Source: Paralichthys olivaceus (taxonomy: Eukaryota; Chordata; Actinopteri; Pleuronectiformes; Paralichthyidae). From it: DNA of 64,000 nucleotides. Numbering within the stretch: the stretch's first letter is position 1; each line of letters opens with the position of its first letter. The position numbers were made by a program, and so were the translations under genes. Positions 19,688-31,165 of this stretch are shown piece after piece. The notes beneath the pieces were generated by a model. That model worked only from the letters and a program-made list of their open reading frames with translations. It had not been told where the DNA came from and ran no database searches. The DNA lies in the NCBI RefSeq assembly GCF_024713975.1, contig NC_091115.1, positions 6,264,501-6,328,500 of the forward strand. The letters run 5' to 3'.

Positions 19688-19926
19688 TACATGAAATAGC
19701 CCAGCACCTTAGTTTCACTGCAGATAATCTCAGCTTCATCATTTCAGGCCGACAGCATCGTCACTGAATTTCTGAGCCAAAAATGGCGGCAATCTATGTG
19801 AAGGTCCTTAACACAAGTAGAAAACTGATTTCACTCATCTCTTCTAATAATGCAGGTTCGGAAGTGATCAGAAGCCAATTTCTTCCAAAAGTTGTAGCTG
19901 TTTTCTTTGTGTCGTTCTGTGAGTCT

Positions 19927-22900
19927 TCACTTGCAGCAGGCTTTCTTCTTCATGGGCTGAGCACTGAGGCTGACTGTCGTGTCTCTCACCCTGTCCTCCT
20001 GCTCCATTAACACTCTGAGGAAAGACAAATGGAGGAAGAAAGAGAAGACACTGTCAAACAACGTTGACGCCACCACAGAGGAACTGATTCGATTTTTCTG
20101 GTAAGAGGTCATAGGTTATTCTAGTCTTGCACATGAATCTGTATGTTTTCTTTCTTTTACATTACACACTGACTTGATAAACAGCCGGGATCTTACCTGG
20201 CCAGGTGCGTCAGGGACTCTGTCACGTTCTTGCCTGTGTAGGCACTGACCTCGAAGAACATCACCTTGTTGTCCTGCACGGACACGTCGTCAAAGACAAA
20301 GTTGGAACAGTCAATAATTGCAGGTTGAATTTGAACAGATTTTGATTTCATTGGTGTTGCAGTGGTTTTCTAACAGAATCGAAAAAAGGGACCAGTCCAA
20401 AGCGTCAATTATCCAGGACATCTGAGTTAAACTCACATAAGCCAGTTGCTCGGCCTCTTTGAATGACACCTGCCTCTCTCCATCCATGTCCATTTTATTG
20501 CCTATAAGGAGGACAGGGATCCCTTCTCCTGCAGCTTCCTAAAAACAAGATGATTTAATGTTGTGCATCCATCGAGTTAGGAGGATTTTCAAGAAACAGA
20601 AAGTTGATTTATCCTGACGGTTAGTCTGTGGTTTGGGTCAAGCTCTAAAAATCAACGGATCCTTTAAAATTGCTCCTTTAAGATGAGAATTGAAACCTAT
20701 GTTGAACCTTATAATAATAATTCAAATACTAGGCTAATTAATCACACTACAAACAAGACCATATATAAAATCTATTCAGCTGTAAATATAAAAAAGCATA
20801 ACGTAAAATTAAAACATGGCAGGTCAAAGGTCACACCTGGACGTTGATGAGCCAGGGTCGCACGGCCGAGAAGCTCTCCTCCTCCGTGACGTCGTACATC
20901 ACCACCACGCCGTCGGCTTTGCGGAAGAACTGCTTGGTTATGCTGCGGTACCTGCAGTGACGGGTGTCAGATATCATCATGTGAATACCACAACTGTAAA
21001 ACTATACAGAAAAGACATTTTAAAAAAGTATAACAAAGAGATTTTAATCAGTAACAGTGTTTAAAAAATTGTATATACGCATTCAACCAAGGAAAAATAC
21101 ACTAACGTACACATAGTATGCTGTACTTGGTTATTAATATGGATTTAAATTAATTGATGTGGTACTTCTGGATGAATTATACACTTTATTCATGAATGTA
21201 ATTTAAGTATATTACATTATTTCATTTTATTATTTTGATTCTGTTTTATTTAAATTATTAGATTATTTTATTTTATTTTTTTATAAATATATTTTGGCTG
21301 AAACTGTTCTGCATCTAAAAATGAAAATAAAAACTAACCTCTCTTGACCCGCTGTGTCCCAGAGCTGCATGGCTACCTGCAGGTTGTCCAGGGTTAACGT
21401 CTTCACACTGTAGTCAATACCTACATAACATACAATAATATCACCAGGATTATTCAAGAACTTCCATGTAGGAGGGTTTTTATCTGGTGTCATTGTCTGA
21501 ATGATAAAAGACGTTGCATTTCTCATATGTAACTAATATTTGATGACAATAATTGTTTTTGACAGAGTAAACCAAGACAGAAATAGTGATTCCGGGCCGA
21601 GCGAGGTGCGACACTGACAGAGGGGTTGAACTAAGTGGAGATAACGAGGCTTGAGTGAGGATTTGGAAAGATGAAAGCAGAGAGAAATCCCTCAGAAGTG
21701 ACATAATCTGCACAGTACAATGTGTGCCAGGGCTCTGAGACAGGCAGTGTGACTTCAACAAGCTCTTTCATGTGACACTAAGTCGCCCTCTTCTGTGCTC
21801 GCATCCACAAACACGCGCGTACATACACATGCTGCTCAGACTGGTTCAAAACAGCCACAGACTCGGTGCGGTATCGTTACAGTACGTCTTTCTTCTCACC
21901 CACAGTAGCAGTGGTGGCCGGGTGGAAACGACCCTCACAGAAGGAGCGCAGCAGCGACGTCTTGCCCACGCTGGAGTTGCCGACCAGGACGACTTTAAAG
22001 AGGCGGTCCGGGGCGAAGAGTTCCACTTCTCTCGTCTTCTGATGATGAAAGATCAGAATCAGAAATACTTTATTATTGATCCCTGAGGGAAACTGGGTTT
22101 TGTGACAGGTGCTCCAACCAAAAGAAATATAAACAAATATAAAAACATAGCGTAGCTTTAATGTGACACACAAATACATTTTTTAAATATCGGTGTAAAG
22201 AGATATATGTATATGTGTACAGGCCTATATTTGTGTGTGTGTGTGTGTCGACGCACTGGTTTCGTCTCCTTCCCTACAGGCTGTCCTCTCGGAGAAATGG
22301 GCGTCTTTTTTGCCAGAGCGAGGCGGGATTTCCTCGCCATGGGAGCTTCTACTGATACTGGAATACGACTGGGGGTTTGGGTGGCGAGGACGTCTGCTGC
22401 CACGACAACACTAGATTCAATGTCACTCTGTGCTGCCCCTGCATCTTCCTCCTCATCGTCGTCCTCCTCATCCTCCTCCTCACTCAGCTGGTGCAGTAGG
22501 AGCTGGGGCCCGCCCTGGAGCAGGTGGGGTAGGTGGTCCTCCTCGATGGAGATGACTCGACGGAGGGGCCAGCCGTCTATTGGGCCGTCCAACGCCTCCT
22601 CCTCCACCCCTGTCTTCTTCTCGACTTCCACTCGCCTCCCTCCTTCTCTGTCTTTCCTTGTCACCCTCTTCACTGGAGCCACCTTGCTGGGCCACTTTTT
22701 GGCTTTCGTCTTCACATCGTGCACTTTGGGAGGAGCAGAGTTGGCGAAGCCGTTGGATAAACTGGAGTTTTTCTTGGCTGCAGGACGCTGCTGACACGCA
22801 GGGGCGCTGACAGTGGAGGAGGAGGAGGTATTGGTTGGGGGTGTAGCAGTAGTATCATCCTCACTACAGGAGGAGGAAGCAACAAACACGATATGAAGGT

Positions 22901-25840
22901 GCTCTATAGGCAAGGCCTCCAGAGACTGGAAGGACCCGTCCACCAAGAGAGGGGCTCTTTGGAAACAGAGGAGAGACAGAGGATATACTGGATCAATCCA
23001 CTTGACTTGAACAAATTAGAGTCTGGAGGCCAAAGTGCTCAAATATGTCTGATAAAAGTATCATTTGTGTTAAAAGTGTTAATTTGGTTGATTTTTGGAC
23101 GTGTATAGAATCAGATATCCTCTGTTTTTCCTTCTTTCATAAATGATTTTCTCATCACACAGAAGAGGAAATTCTTCTTTGACACACAGGAAAGAATCTG
23201 ACAGGAGTGATTTGCGTTAAAAGAGAACACAGACGATGAATGAATCACCTTTTCACCGGCTGGCTGGTGTCGTCGAACATGTTGGCCACGCCCGCTCTCT
23301 GCTTCTGCTTCTTTCTGAGCGACGTGCGGGGCTTGTTTGAACAAAGAGGGACGTGTTACAAAAATATGAATTCAGGTCAAACCACGATGGATAACCACAG
23401 CAATTAAGTGACATTGACTTACTACACCGCAGCAAATGTCTCGCTCGTCCTTCAAATGTTTGTTCATCTCTCTGAAATTAAAGTTGAAAACTTTTCAATG
23501 GAAAATAAAAGAATAGAATATCACTCAGTGGAACGCATTCCTCCGCCAAGGCCCAACAGATGCCTTAAATTATCAAGCTGCAGAAAACCTCACACACTCA
23601 TAGATGATAGATGAAGTCTGGAGGATCTCACTTGATTTGGATCTGCACCAAAATGTAATGGCTTCTTTCCTGAGCCACAGCGCTTCGTGCCACAGAGTTA
23701 CGTGGAAATCTGTTTTGCAGTTTTTGTGTAATCTTGATTATGATACAATAAATACACAGGGGTGACCTTGGCAGAAGCAGAAATGCCCCTCTGCCGGGAT
23801 TATGAAAATCCTTCAACTGCTTTTGGAATTTGATTTGTGGTGTTTGCCAATTAGGGACCGAGCCAGAAGCCAAAAAGATTTAAACCAATTACCACCAAGG
23901 TGTCAAAAAAAAAAAGACCCTATCATACCTGAGGAGGTCAAGCTGCTTCATGAGACTTTGCTTTTCTCTCTGCAGGCCCTCGGTTACTCTGTACATTTCC
24001 CTAAAACAAGACAGAACAACACAGAAACATTCAGTTCTCAGTAAAAGTACAAGTGAGAGTATGTGTTTGAAGTATTTCAAACCTACTGTCAGGGTTTATT
24101 TCAAGTTAAAGCTTAGTTTAGGGTAAAGGTAAAGACTAAGTAAGGATTAGACATATCTAAGACTTAAGGCTGGTGAGGAAACACACTGTTGATGCAAACG
24201 ATACTTAAATAAGTGCAGTGAGCGAGTGTGTGTGAGTGTGTGTGTGTGTGTGTGGGTGTGTGTGTGTGTGTGTGTGTGTACCCACATCTCCTTCTCCTGG
24301 TGCAGCCGGGCGGCCTGCTCCTGCAGCACGGTCAGCTGCTCCTGGGCCAGCCCCAGCTCCTGGCTGGTGCACTCCAGCGCCCGCAGCAGCTCGTCGTTGG
24401 TCATCTTCAGCTTAACGTTCTCCACGTGGCTCTCCTGCTTCTCGCTGCTCAGCTCGCGGCACTGGAGCTCTAACTGGAGAGGGGGGAAATGAAAAGGCAC
24501 TAATTCCCTACGAGCGTTCTTAGAGTATCCGAGGAGAAAAGGGAACAGTTTAAATCTCCTCCCCACGGCACATGATGAGAGGGTAAAGAGTAATACCACC
24601 TTTTACACTGAGGCACATTCTGGTGACTTTTCTTTTCTTTACAAAACTACAGAAGCATAATGCATCACCTCAGTTTTTCTTAATTAACTTATTATGTCAG
24701 AAGTCCTGAGGTGACAAAGCCTTCAAACTGATAACAATGACATCCATGTTACTGAAAGACACAACTATCTCCCAATATTTTAAAACTAAAACCAAATAGC
24801 TCAGTAACGTGCATTCCTCCACCAGGGCCCCAAAATGAAACCACATTTCAATTCACTAGATCTAGTTTTTTGTTTGGATTCCACACCCTAGACATTCACG
24901 TTTAATTTTTTCCTCTGTGTTTGAAAGTTGCTTTATAATTTTAGCAGGATGATGCAAAAACTACTAAGTAAGGAAGAACTGAATCATGTTTAGTGCAGAT
25001 ACATTGCGATATAGGGCGTTTTTTTTCACATGAACCCCATGTTGTATGATTGTGCCTTGTCTTTGGTTACATCGTTTTACATTAATGTTTATAATCAATC
25101 ACACCAAGTGAGTTTCCAGCTTCTGAATTTTGTGTGAACTGTTGTTTTTGTTGTTCGGTTGTGTTGGAAACGTCCACTCACCCGCTTCTGTTTCTGGAAA
25201 ATCTGCTCCAGCTCCTTCTCCTTTGAAAACAGTTGGTGCTCCAGGTCCTGGCTGCGCAACTGAAGACGCTCAGAGTCCTGCGAAGGCCCAAGGGGAGAAA
25301 AAGTTTTTAAGAGCGCTCGGGTAGATGGCATCACATGACTCGCAGTTGAAAATCTCCACAAAACAACACAACCACTTTGTAAAGCAGAGGAGAGGCGAGC
25401 AGCTGTACCTTCAGCAGCAGCCTGTCTTTCTCGTTTTTGATCTGCGCCTCCATCTCCTCGTACAAATGGCGGATCTCGCTGTCGTGTGTTGCAGCCTTCC
25501 TGCAGAGAGGGACAGGAGGGGACATCAGGGATGAGACAATGATGGTAAACTGGTGAATGAACAGTGTGACATAATATCTATAACATCTAGGAACAGGGTG
25601 GCTTTGTCGTCTCGGCTCAGCTTAAGCTCTGCATTTCTAATTACATGTAAATACTTAAACACACACACACACACACTGAGCTTCATTTTCAAAAGAATAC
25701 TGAGCGGTATTTACATTCCCTCTGACAACTGTTAAGACCCAAATCAGCCAATTAGTTAAGTCGCGAGGAAAAACAAGCTGTACCATGCAGTGTCGTGGGA
25801 AAACTACCACATACATGTTTTACATCCCATCAACACATGT

Positions 25841-25937
<97 letters not shown>

Positions 25938-26364
25938 AACACACATCTGTAATTTCACATCATCTCAGTAATCATCAGATGAGGTCCTCTGCTTATAACA
26001 AGAGAAAAGCAATTAAAATACTAATCGAGTCATGTCACATCTCTCGCCGCCTTTCATGATGTTATATTAATGTGTTTCCACGGCAGCGGAAGGTGGTCAG
26101 ACTTCAGAGCGAGCCTCCAGATTAGCAGTCATTTGACACGGATAACGTTTGTTCTATAGAGAATTAAAGGTAAATCCATGCAATCGCTCTCAGGCTGCAG
26201 GCCTGGCACGGTGCAGTAACACACACACACATGAAGAACATTATGGTACATGAGGTGGAGCACTTAAATGTTTTAAGTGTGAGAACCTATTGAGAAATGA
26301 AGCGTGCATCCAAACTGACTGCATTTATTTTAAAACCCTGATGTTCTATTGAAATTGTATAATA

Positions 26365-26412
<48 letters not shown>

Positions 26413-27708
26413 CATCTATCTATTTATCTATCTATACATCTATCGATCGATCTCAAATCAACTTATTTTAACTTTTTCCTTCCTTTCTAGACAAGTTATT
26501 TGGCCGTACGTAATGAAATATAGAATCAAATATAGAAAAAGAATGAATCTTTGAACTATTATGGTTTTGCGATATGAACAGGATAAAAAAACAACAATCT
26601 GCAGACAGTCAGAGTCGGTAGACAGTCAGTAGGGTTAGGACACGAGTGCTTGTGTGTGTTACTACCTCTGGAGGGCGCTCTCCATCTCTCTTTTGTCCTG
26701 GTGGGCCTCTTTTATTTGGTGGGTGACCCTGGCCAGGAACTCCTCAAAGTTGGACAGGAGGTGAGGCTCGTCTCGCCGGAGCTGCGCCCAGAGACTGCGC
26801 ACCTCACCTGGACTGAAGAGGTGCAGAAGCAGAATATATATAAACACATGAGTAAATGCGTATATATTAGAAAGTGTTTAGTGATAACTCACTCCTCAAA
26901 CACGTTGCTGGCTCCCAGGCTCTCCAGCAGCATAGAGAAGTGCCTCTCCTCCTCGTCCTCCCCTCCTAACAGCTTGGCCTCCCACTGGCTCTGATAAAGA
27001 GCCTCCTTGGCTCCGCACGTGGGGCTGGGGGCTTTATTGTGGTCGTCTGCGATGGAGATCCTTCGGCCGTGCAGGAACTGACCTGAGGCAGAGCAGTGTT
27101 TTTCAAAATAAACACAAAAGAAGCATCTGAACATGATTTTTACCTCCAACTTGACTGTAAATGTACAAAACTTAAAGTCATTGTTCGTGTTCAGTACTTG
27201 AACTATTCAATATATAATAAATAAAGCAATACTTTAATGCATTCAATTATATTTAATTGCATTTGAGTGTGTATAGAGTCTGAAACCCACTGAATCCTGA
27301 GGAGAAGACCTCCAGCGTGAGGTAACCTGTTCGCTCTGTGTCCAGGGAGTCGAACACGTCCTCCAGCTCGGCCGCAGACAGCGGCAGCTCTCTGTGGAGC
27401 CTCTGCGAGGAAAACACACAGGATATTTAAAATAATGTTGCACTGAGCCAAACTGCACATGCATGATCAACAACATAAAATGTGGCTCACGGTTCATCCT
27501 GAGAGAGATCAGGAGTGAGAGTCGAAATCAGTTAAGTTGCTTTTTTACGGCATTACAATCAGAAAGTATCTTAAAAGGCTTAAATATGCAGAATCAGGCT
27601 CTGCAACCCTCAGTAGAGAATAAACACCAACAAAAGCAACAAAAGGTATGAAACTCAAAAGGCTCATAATTAACATAGAACACGGCTCGCTCACTGTAAG
27701 TGCTCTGA

Positions 27709-27745
<37 letters not shown>

Positions 27746-28655
27746 AACTTATCATCCTCATCACCATTTCCATCAGCGGTGCCACTTTGCCACTTCACCA
27801 GATGTTTTGATAGTGTTGAATGGGTGAAGTGCGGTGATGTAACATGGAGAGAAAAAACTAACTCACAACTAAGAGAAAATGGTGAAGATGAGGCTGAAGT
27901 GTCTGCGAGGTGACGTGAAACTGATGAAGCACGTCCTAATGTTCTCTGCAGAGGGTTAATGGAGTCGAGGGTTTTTTCATTAAAAGAGGGAAGTGTTGGG
28001 TTTTGCACCACAACATATATGATGAGAAAAAAATTGCATTAAGACTTTGTTCTTTCAAACGGAGATACGATAAAATTATATAAAGATAAAACAAATTCTC
28101 TCGTTATTCATTCAAGTTAATAATCTGTATTAAATAAAAGACGCTGCTGAGTGAAGTTTTTGGTTTAATTACGTGTTATAGCTCCTCACTGTTCTTGAAC
28201 AAAGCAAAATCAATACACAGATAAATACTGAACTTTTGTTATATTGGTATTGATGAATTTTATTATGAAAATTATTGATATTGTTTTTATTGCTCAGCCA
28301 AATAACTGGGGCTGAAGACTTATGTTTGGAAATGAAAAAATCTGGAGTTGTGGAGTTACAGAGAAGCAAGTTTAAGAGCTCATTAGCTGCAGCCTCAAGC
28401 GCTCAGCATATCCGTCCTAATAAAATCCCTGGATTCCGAATAGTTTGCATATTTTTACAAATTCCTTCTCAGCCTTATTCACACACACACTGTTTTCCTA
28501 ACCCTCATGTCGGTGCGGGTGATGAAGCCTTTGCCCTCCACGTCGCAGGTCTGGAAGAACTCCTTGGTCTTGTCCAGCAGGGCGATGCGACCCCAGTCCG
28601 AGCTCCTCCTGCCTGGGTTCAGTCCGAAGCCGTTCACCCTGCACTCCTCCTCCAT
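19927..28655 (-). CDS. cracr2a: CRAC channel regulator 2A, long form (EF-hands, coiled coil, Rab GTPase), 17 coding exons
   Basis: Large Rab-type GTPase; in mammals it regulates ORAI/STIM calcium entry, T-cell signalling and, in its long form, dynein transport. Exons from the 5' end: 28503-28655, 27291-27402, 26893-27082, 26666-26812, 25409-25499, 25182-25277, 24286-24473, 23929-24000, 23423-23471, 23249-23331, 22257-22863, 21900-22038, 21339-21420, 20837-20951, 20437-20538, 20197-20273, 19927-20014; 2391 nt, 796 residues (human about 731). EF-hand 1 loop is 38-49; EF-hand 2 loop is 72-83 and has Val at its last position. Coiled coil spans about 150-365, then a disordered linker (394-596) with an acidic run (about 521-534). 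GTPase: GNSSVGKTS 616-624, WDTAGQE 663-669, NKMD 722-725, SA 752-753, all intact; C-terminal ACCK suits geranylgeranylation. The small exons 23423-23471 and 23249-23331 are the least certain. The Met at 28655 is preferred; an upstream GTG frame is ignored. Confidence 0.93.
22045..22135 (+). repeat. Dispersed repeat (AGAAATACTTTATTATTGATCCC type)
   Basis: AGAATCAGAAATACTTTATT followed by GATCCCTGAGGGAAACTGGG and TGTGACAGGTGCTCC matches a very common teleost repeat. It abuts cracr2a exon 22257-22863's downstream intron and starts only a few bases from the acceptor of exon 21900-22038. Confidence 0.7.
22231..22249 (+). repeat. Short (GT)n run next to a cracr2a donor
   Basis: About nine GT units. 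In the cracr2a transcript sense this is a CA repeat starting about eight bases inside the intron that follows exon 22257-22863. Confidence 0.85.
23535..23800 (+). repeat. Teleost dispersed repeat, long copy in cracr2a intron
   Basis: Begins CATTCCTCCGCCAAGGCCCA and continues through GATTTGGATCTGCACCAAAA, TGTAATGGCTTCTTTCCTGA and GTGGAAATCTGTTTTGCAGT. This is the fullest copy in the window of the family also seen at 13.3, 24.8, 30.1, 31.7, 36.8 and 40.3 kb. A diverged piece follows at about 24805-24970. Confidence 0.7.
24225..24281 (+). repeat. (GT)n microsatellite touching a cracr2a splice donor
   Basis: Imperfect GT repeat of about 27 units. Read as cracr2a transcript it is a CA repeat that begins within the donor context of exon 24286-24473 (donor GTGGGT at 24280-24285). 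Confidence 0.93.
25843..25944 (+). repeat. (CA)n microsatellite, long
   Basis: About 50 CA units with a few CAAA interruptions, in the cracr2a intron between exons 25409-25499 and 26666-26812. A shorter CA run lies at about 25659-25676. Confidence 0.95.
26365..26452 (+). repeat. (TCTA)n tetranucleotide microsatellite
   Basis: About 20 units of TCTA, with degenerate copies (TCCA, TTTA, TACA, TCGA) at the right end, in the same cracr2a intron as the long CA repeat. Confidence 0.94.
27713..27742 (+). repeat. (GT)n microsatellite
   Basis: Fifteen GT units in the cracr2a intron between exons 27291-27402 and 28503-28655. Confidence 0.95.
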
Positions 28656-28696
28656 TGCCTCTCTGTTATTCTGTCTTTCTAAGGACACTTGAGGAG

Positions 28697-29760
28697 CATG
28701 TAATTCTGCAATCAGACGTCGGGCGTCCTCACTGGCCCTGCATCCTGTCCTCTGGGGCTATCGTGGTCACCATGATGACAGAGTCAGAATGTATATAGCA
28801 TGAGATGATTAGATCCCTGATAACGAAGATGGAGACAAATATGAAAGACAAGTGGTCAAACTTTAAACTTCTCATCACCGCAAAAGTCTGTTTTGGCACT
28901 AGTGGCGTTACACAACTAATAAGAACATTAATGCAACAGTGCAACACTTTGTTAACTCTACAGCGCTTCCCTTTTTCTAACAGGACCGAGACAAGCAGCT
29001 GAAAAAGAAATGTAAACACAGTGTAAAGGATTATCTTAATACCCGACCATACAGAACACATGACGGCGTAATACGTGCCAGACTGTAAGAGCCGTCACCC
29101 AGAGGCAGGAAAAAACTGAAAATGAAAACTGTGCTGCAAGACTGTTTCATGTTTCCCCCCTCTGAGCTCTCACAGTGACTCTTCTTGTTTTCCATCACGT
29201 CACGACTCAAGAAAAAAGGGTTGAAGCAAAGTCTTATTGTTCTGTCAACTGGAGTCTGTCCTGTTGGAGACTGTTAATGTGCAGCAGGCGCCTGATTTTG
29301 AACTTAGAGCTGGAAAATGTGGTTTTCAAAGATCAAATGCCACAACACAAACGTGACTGTGAAGTAATTACAAAATGATCTCGGTGCCAAGTGGAGTTTT
29401 GATCCACATTATCAGCAGCATCACGTGTCGGATGATGATGATGAATATAAAAAGTTACACATTAAAAAAACTTCTCTTCTTCAGCTTTTATTTGATCTCA
29501 TCTCAATTCGGGCTCTGAACACTTTCACGTAACAATCGCTTTTTTCAAATAAACCAGAAAATTGAGTTAAGCTCTTACCTTTTCCAAATAACTCCCACAA
29601 GATGGTGAAAAGCCTTTTGTTCCCTCAGCTCTCAGTGATCAGCAGAGCAGCGGCCGCGCTCGGAGTTTAGGAAGTCTTTGCTTCAGAGATGAATGTTAGT
29701 CATTCTGCAACCATGTGATGCCATGAGGAAGCAGCCTGAGGCTTTTCAGCCTGCGTCCCT
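28697..29760 (-). promoter_or_regulatory. cracr2a: cracr2a 5' UTR, uORF and probable promoter
   Basis: Upstream of the start codon an acceptor TTGCAG at 28706-28711 begins the second exon. A minus-strand donor GTAAGA at 29573-29578 marks the end of a noncoding exon lying between about 29579 and 29700. In the 5' UTR part of the coding exon there is an upstream ATG at 28697-28699 (minus) whose frame has six codons then TAG, ending before the main start. A purine-rich GA repeat at 29774-29816 lies near the presumed promoter. The start site itself is not resolved. Confidence 0.45.
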
Positions 29761-29773
29761 GCTGCTGCCTCGC

Positions 29774-29816
29774 TGAGAGAGGGGGAGAGGGAGAGAGAGA
29801 GAGAGAGAGAGGGAGG
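29774..29816 (+). repeat. (GA)n purine tract
   Basis: GAGAGAGGGGGAGAGG then about ten GA units, just upstream of the presumed cracr2a first exon. Such GA tracts are common near vertebrate promoters. Confidence 0.9.
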
Positions 29817-29819
29817 GCT

Positions 29820-31165
29820 GCAGAGTCAACTCTCTTGATGAGGGCAACACGTATGCAACGTTTACATCCTGTGTAACTATGACGACAGCAGGATCATGGT
29901 GTCATGAACTTTAATGTATCGTTGACTGGGGTTAAATTAGGACTTAAATGTCTACTTGGATCAGAAAATGTTTTTTAATTTTCTAAAGATGTAACTTGTT
30001 CATAAAAGTAAAACTATGTAACTATACAGACATTTTAGATTAGTGAAATATTATTTTAGGTTGGCAATCAACTTAAACTAATTTTTATTCCCCATTTCAA
30101 AACTGCCTCTCAGTAGAGCACATACTGAAACCACTTTTAAATTCACTGGAGCCAGGATTTTATTTGGATCTGCACCAAATTGCACAAACTCATGAATATC
30201 AGTCTCTTAAACATGTCTGGTTTATTCCATCAAGATCCATGAATTATTCCATAACTACACCACGAAATTTATCACAATGTTGTAAAAACATATAATCTCA
30301 CCACGTTAAAGAAAGAGACAAGATCTGAATCTGAACCAAATTCTTCCCTGACCGATCATGGTAGTCAGAAAACACAACTCAAAAACAAAACCTCCTCGGC
30401 GGATGTAATAAAAGTTAAACTAACTGACTGTTGCAACATTTCTCATTAATTTTGTGTTGTGGAGCAACTTACCAAAACTATTCCTTGCTCATCTTGAAAG
30501 AACTTTCAGGAAACTCAAATATTTATTGATTAAAGTCACTGCAGATAAAGATGGACGAGGCTCCTCCACTTCCTGAAATGACCAAAACCATCTTTCAGAG
30601 AAATTATTTTGACAATTCAAGTGGTCCACGTCCCATTCATTAACATAGAGGAGACAGGGCTTATGACAGGTGGCGATCAAGACGTATTGGCTTCTCTTTT
30701 GCGAGCTGTCATGTTGCCCATCTCAACATAAGGTCTATGGTTTAAGGTTAAATATATGATATTCATCACCTCTAGCGTGATTTCATCATCACTCCCTATT
30801 CATGTCTTTACATAAAAAATAGTTGGTCGCTGTGTTAATGTTTAAAATCTTGTGACTATAACTTTTAATGAATGTCTTCTTACACGTGTATGTTCTTCCA
30901 TCGGTTCATGTATTACAACGCCATCTTGTGGTGTGAGGATGAAATGGGCCTCAACATTTTCCAGAGCAAAATACAAAAAAAAAATCATAATATAACAGAA
31001 AAAGCACAGATGAAATGAAACAGCCCCTCATGAAGGAGCAAATCAGTCTGAGATCAGATTATCACTCGACATGTGAATCATGTGTGAAAGAATCCTGATG
31101 CACCACATCAGGTTTTTGAAAACAGTCAGATACAGGAAAGTTCTTCAGTTCAATCGCTCCCAGAC
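29820..31165. other. Spacer between cracr2a and ccdc59, repeats only
   Basis: No gene. Contains a diverged copy of the dispersed repeat (about 30100-30420: TTTTATTTGGATCTGCACCAAA and CCTCCTCGGCGGATGTAATA) and a palindromic MITE-like element (about 30535-30740). I did not find a clear AATAAA for ccdc59 below its stop at 31166. Confidence 0.55.
30535..30740. mobile_element. MITE-like element with diverged terminal inverted repeats
   Basis: The left end CAGATAAAGATGGAC and the right end GCCCATCTCAACATAAGGTCTATGG are diverged inverted copies of one sequence (consensus about CCATAGACTGTATATAAAGATGGAC). No transposase is encoded. A related copy starts at 41491 with TTGACTGTATATAAAGATGG. Both share CTCCACTTCCT shortly inside the left end. 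Class assignment is inference. Confidence 0.5.

Noticed and set aside
22207..22794. 195-codon plus-strand frame rich in Ser and Arg
   Set aside because: It is the antisense of the cracr2a linker exon (22257-22863), whose minus-strand frame matches the family and has splice sites.
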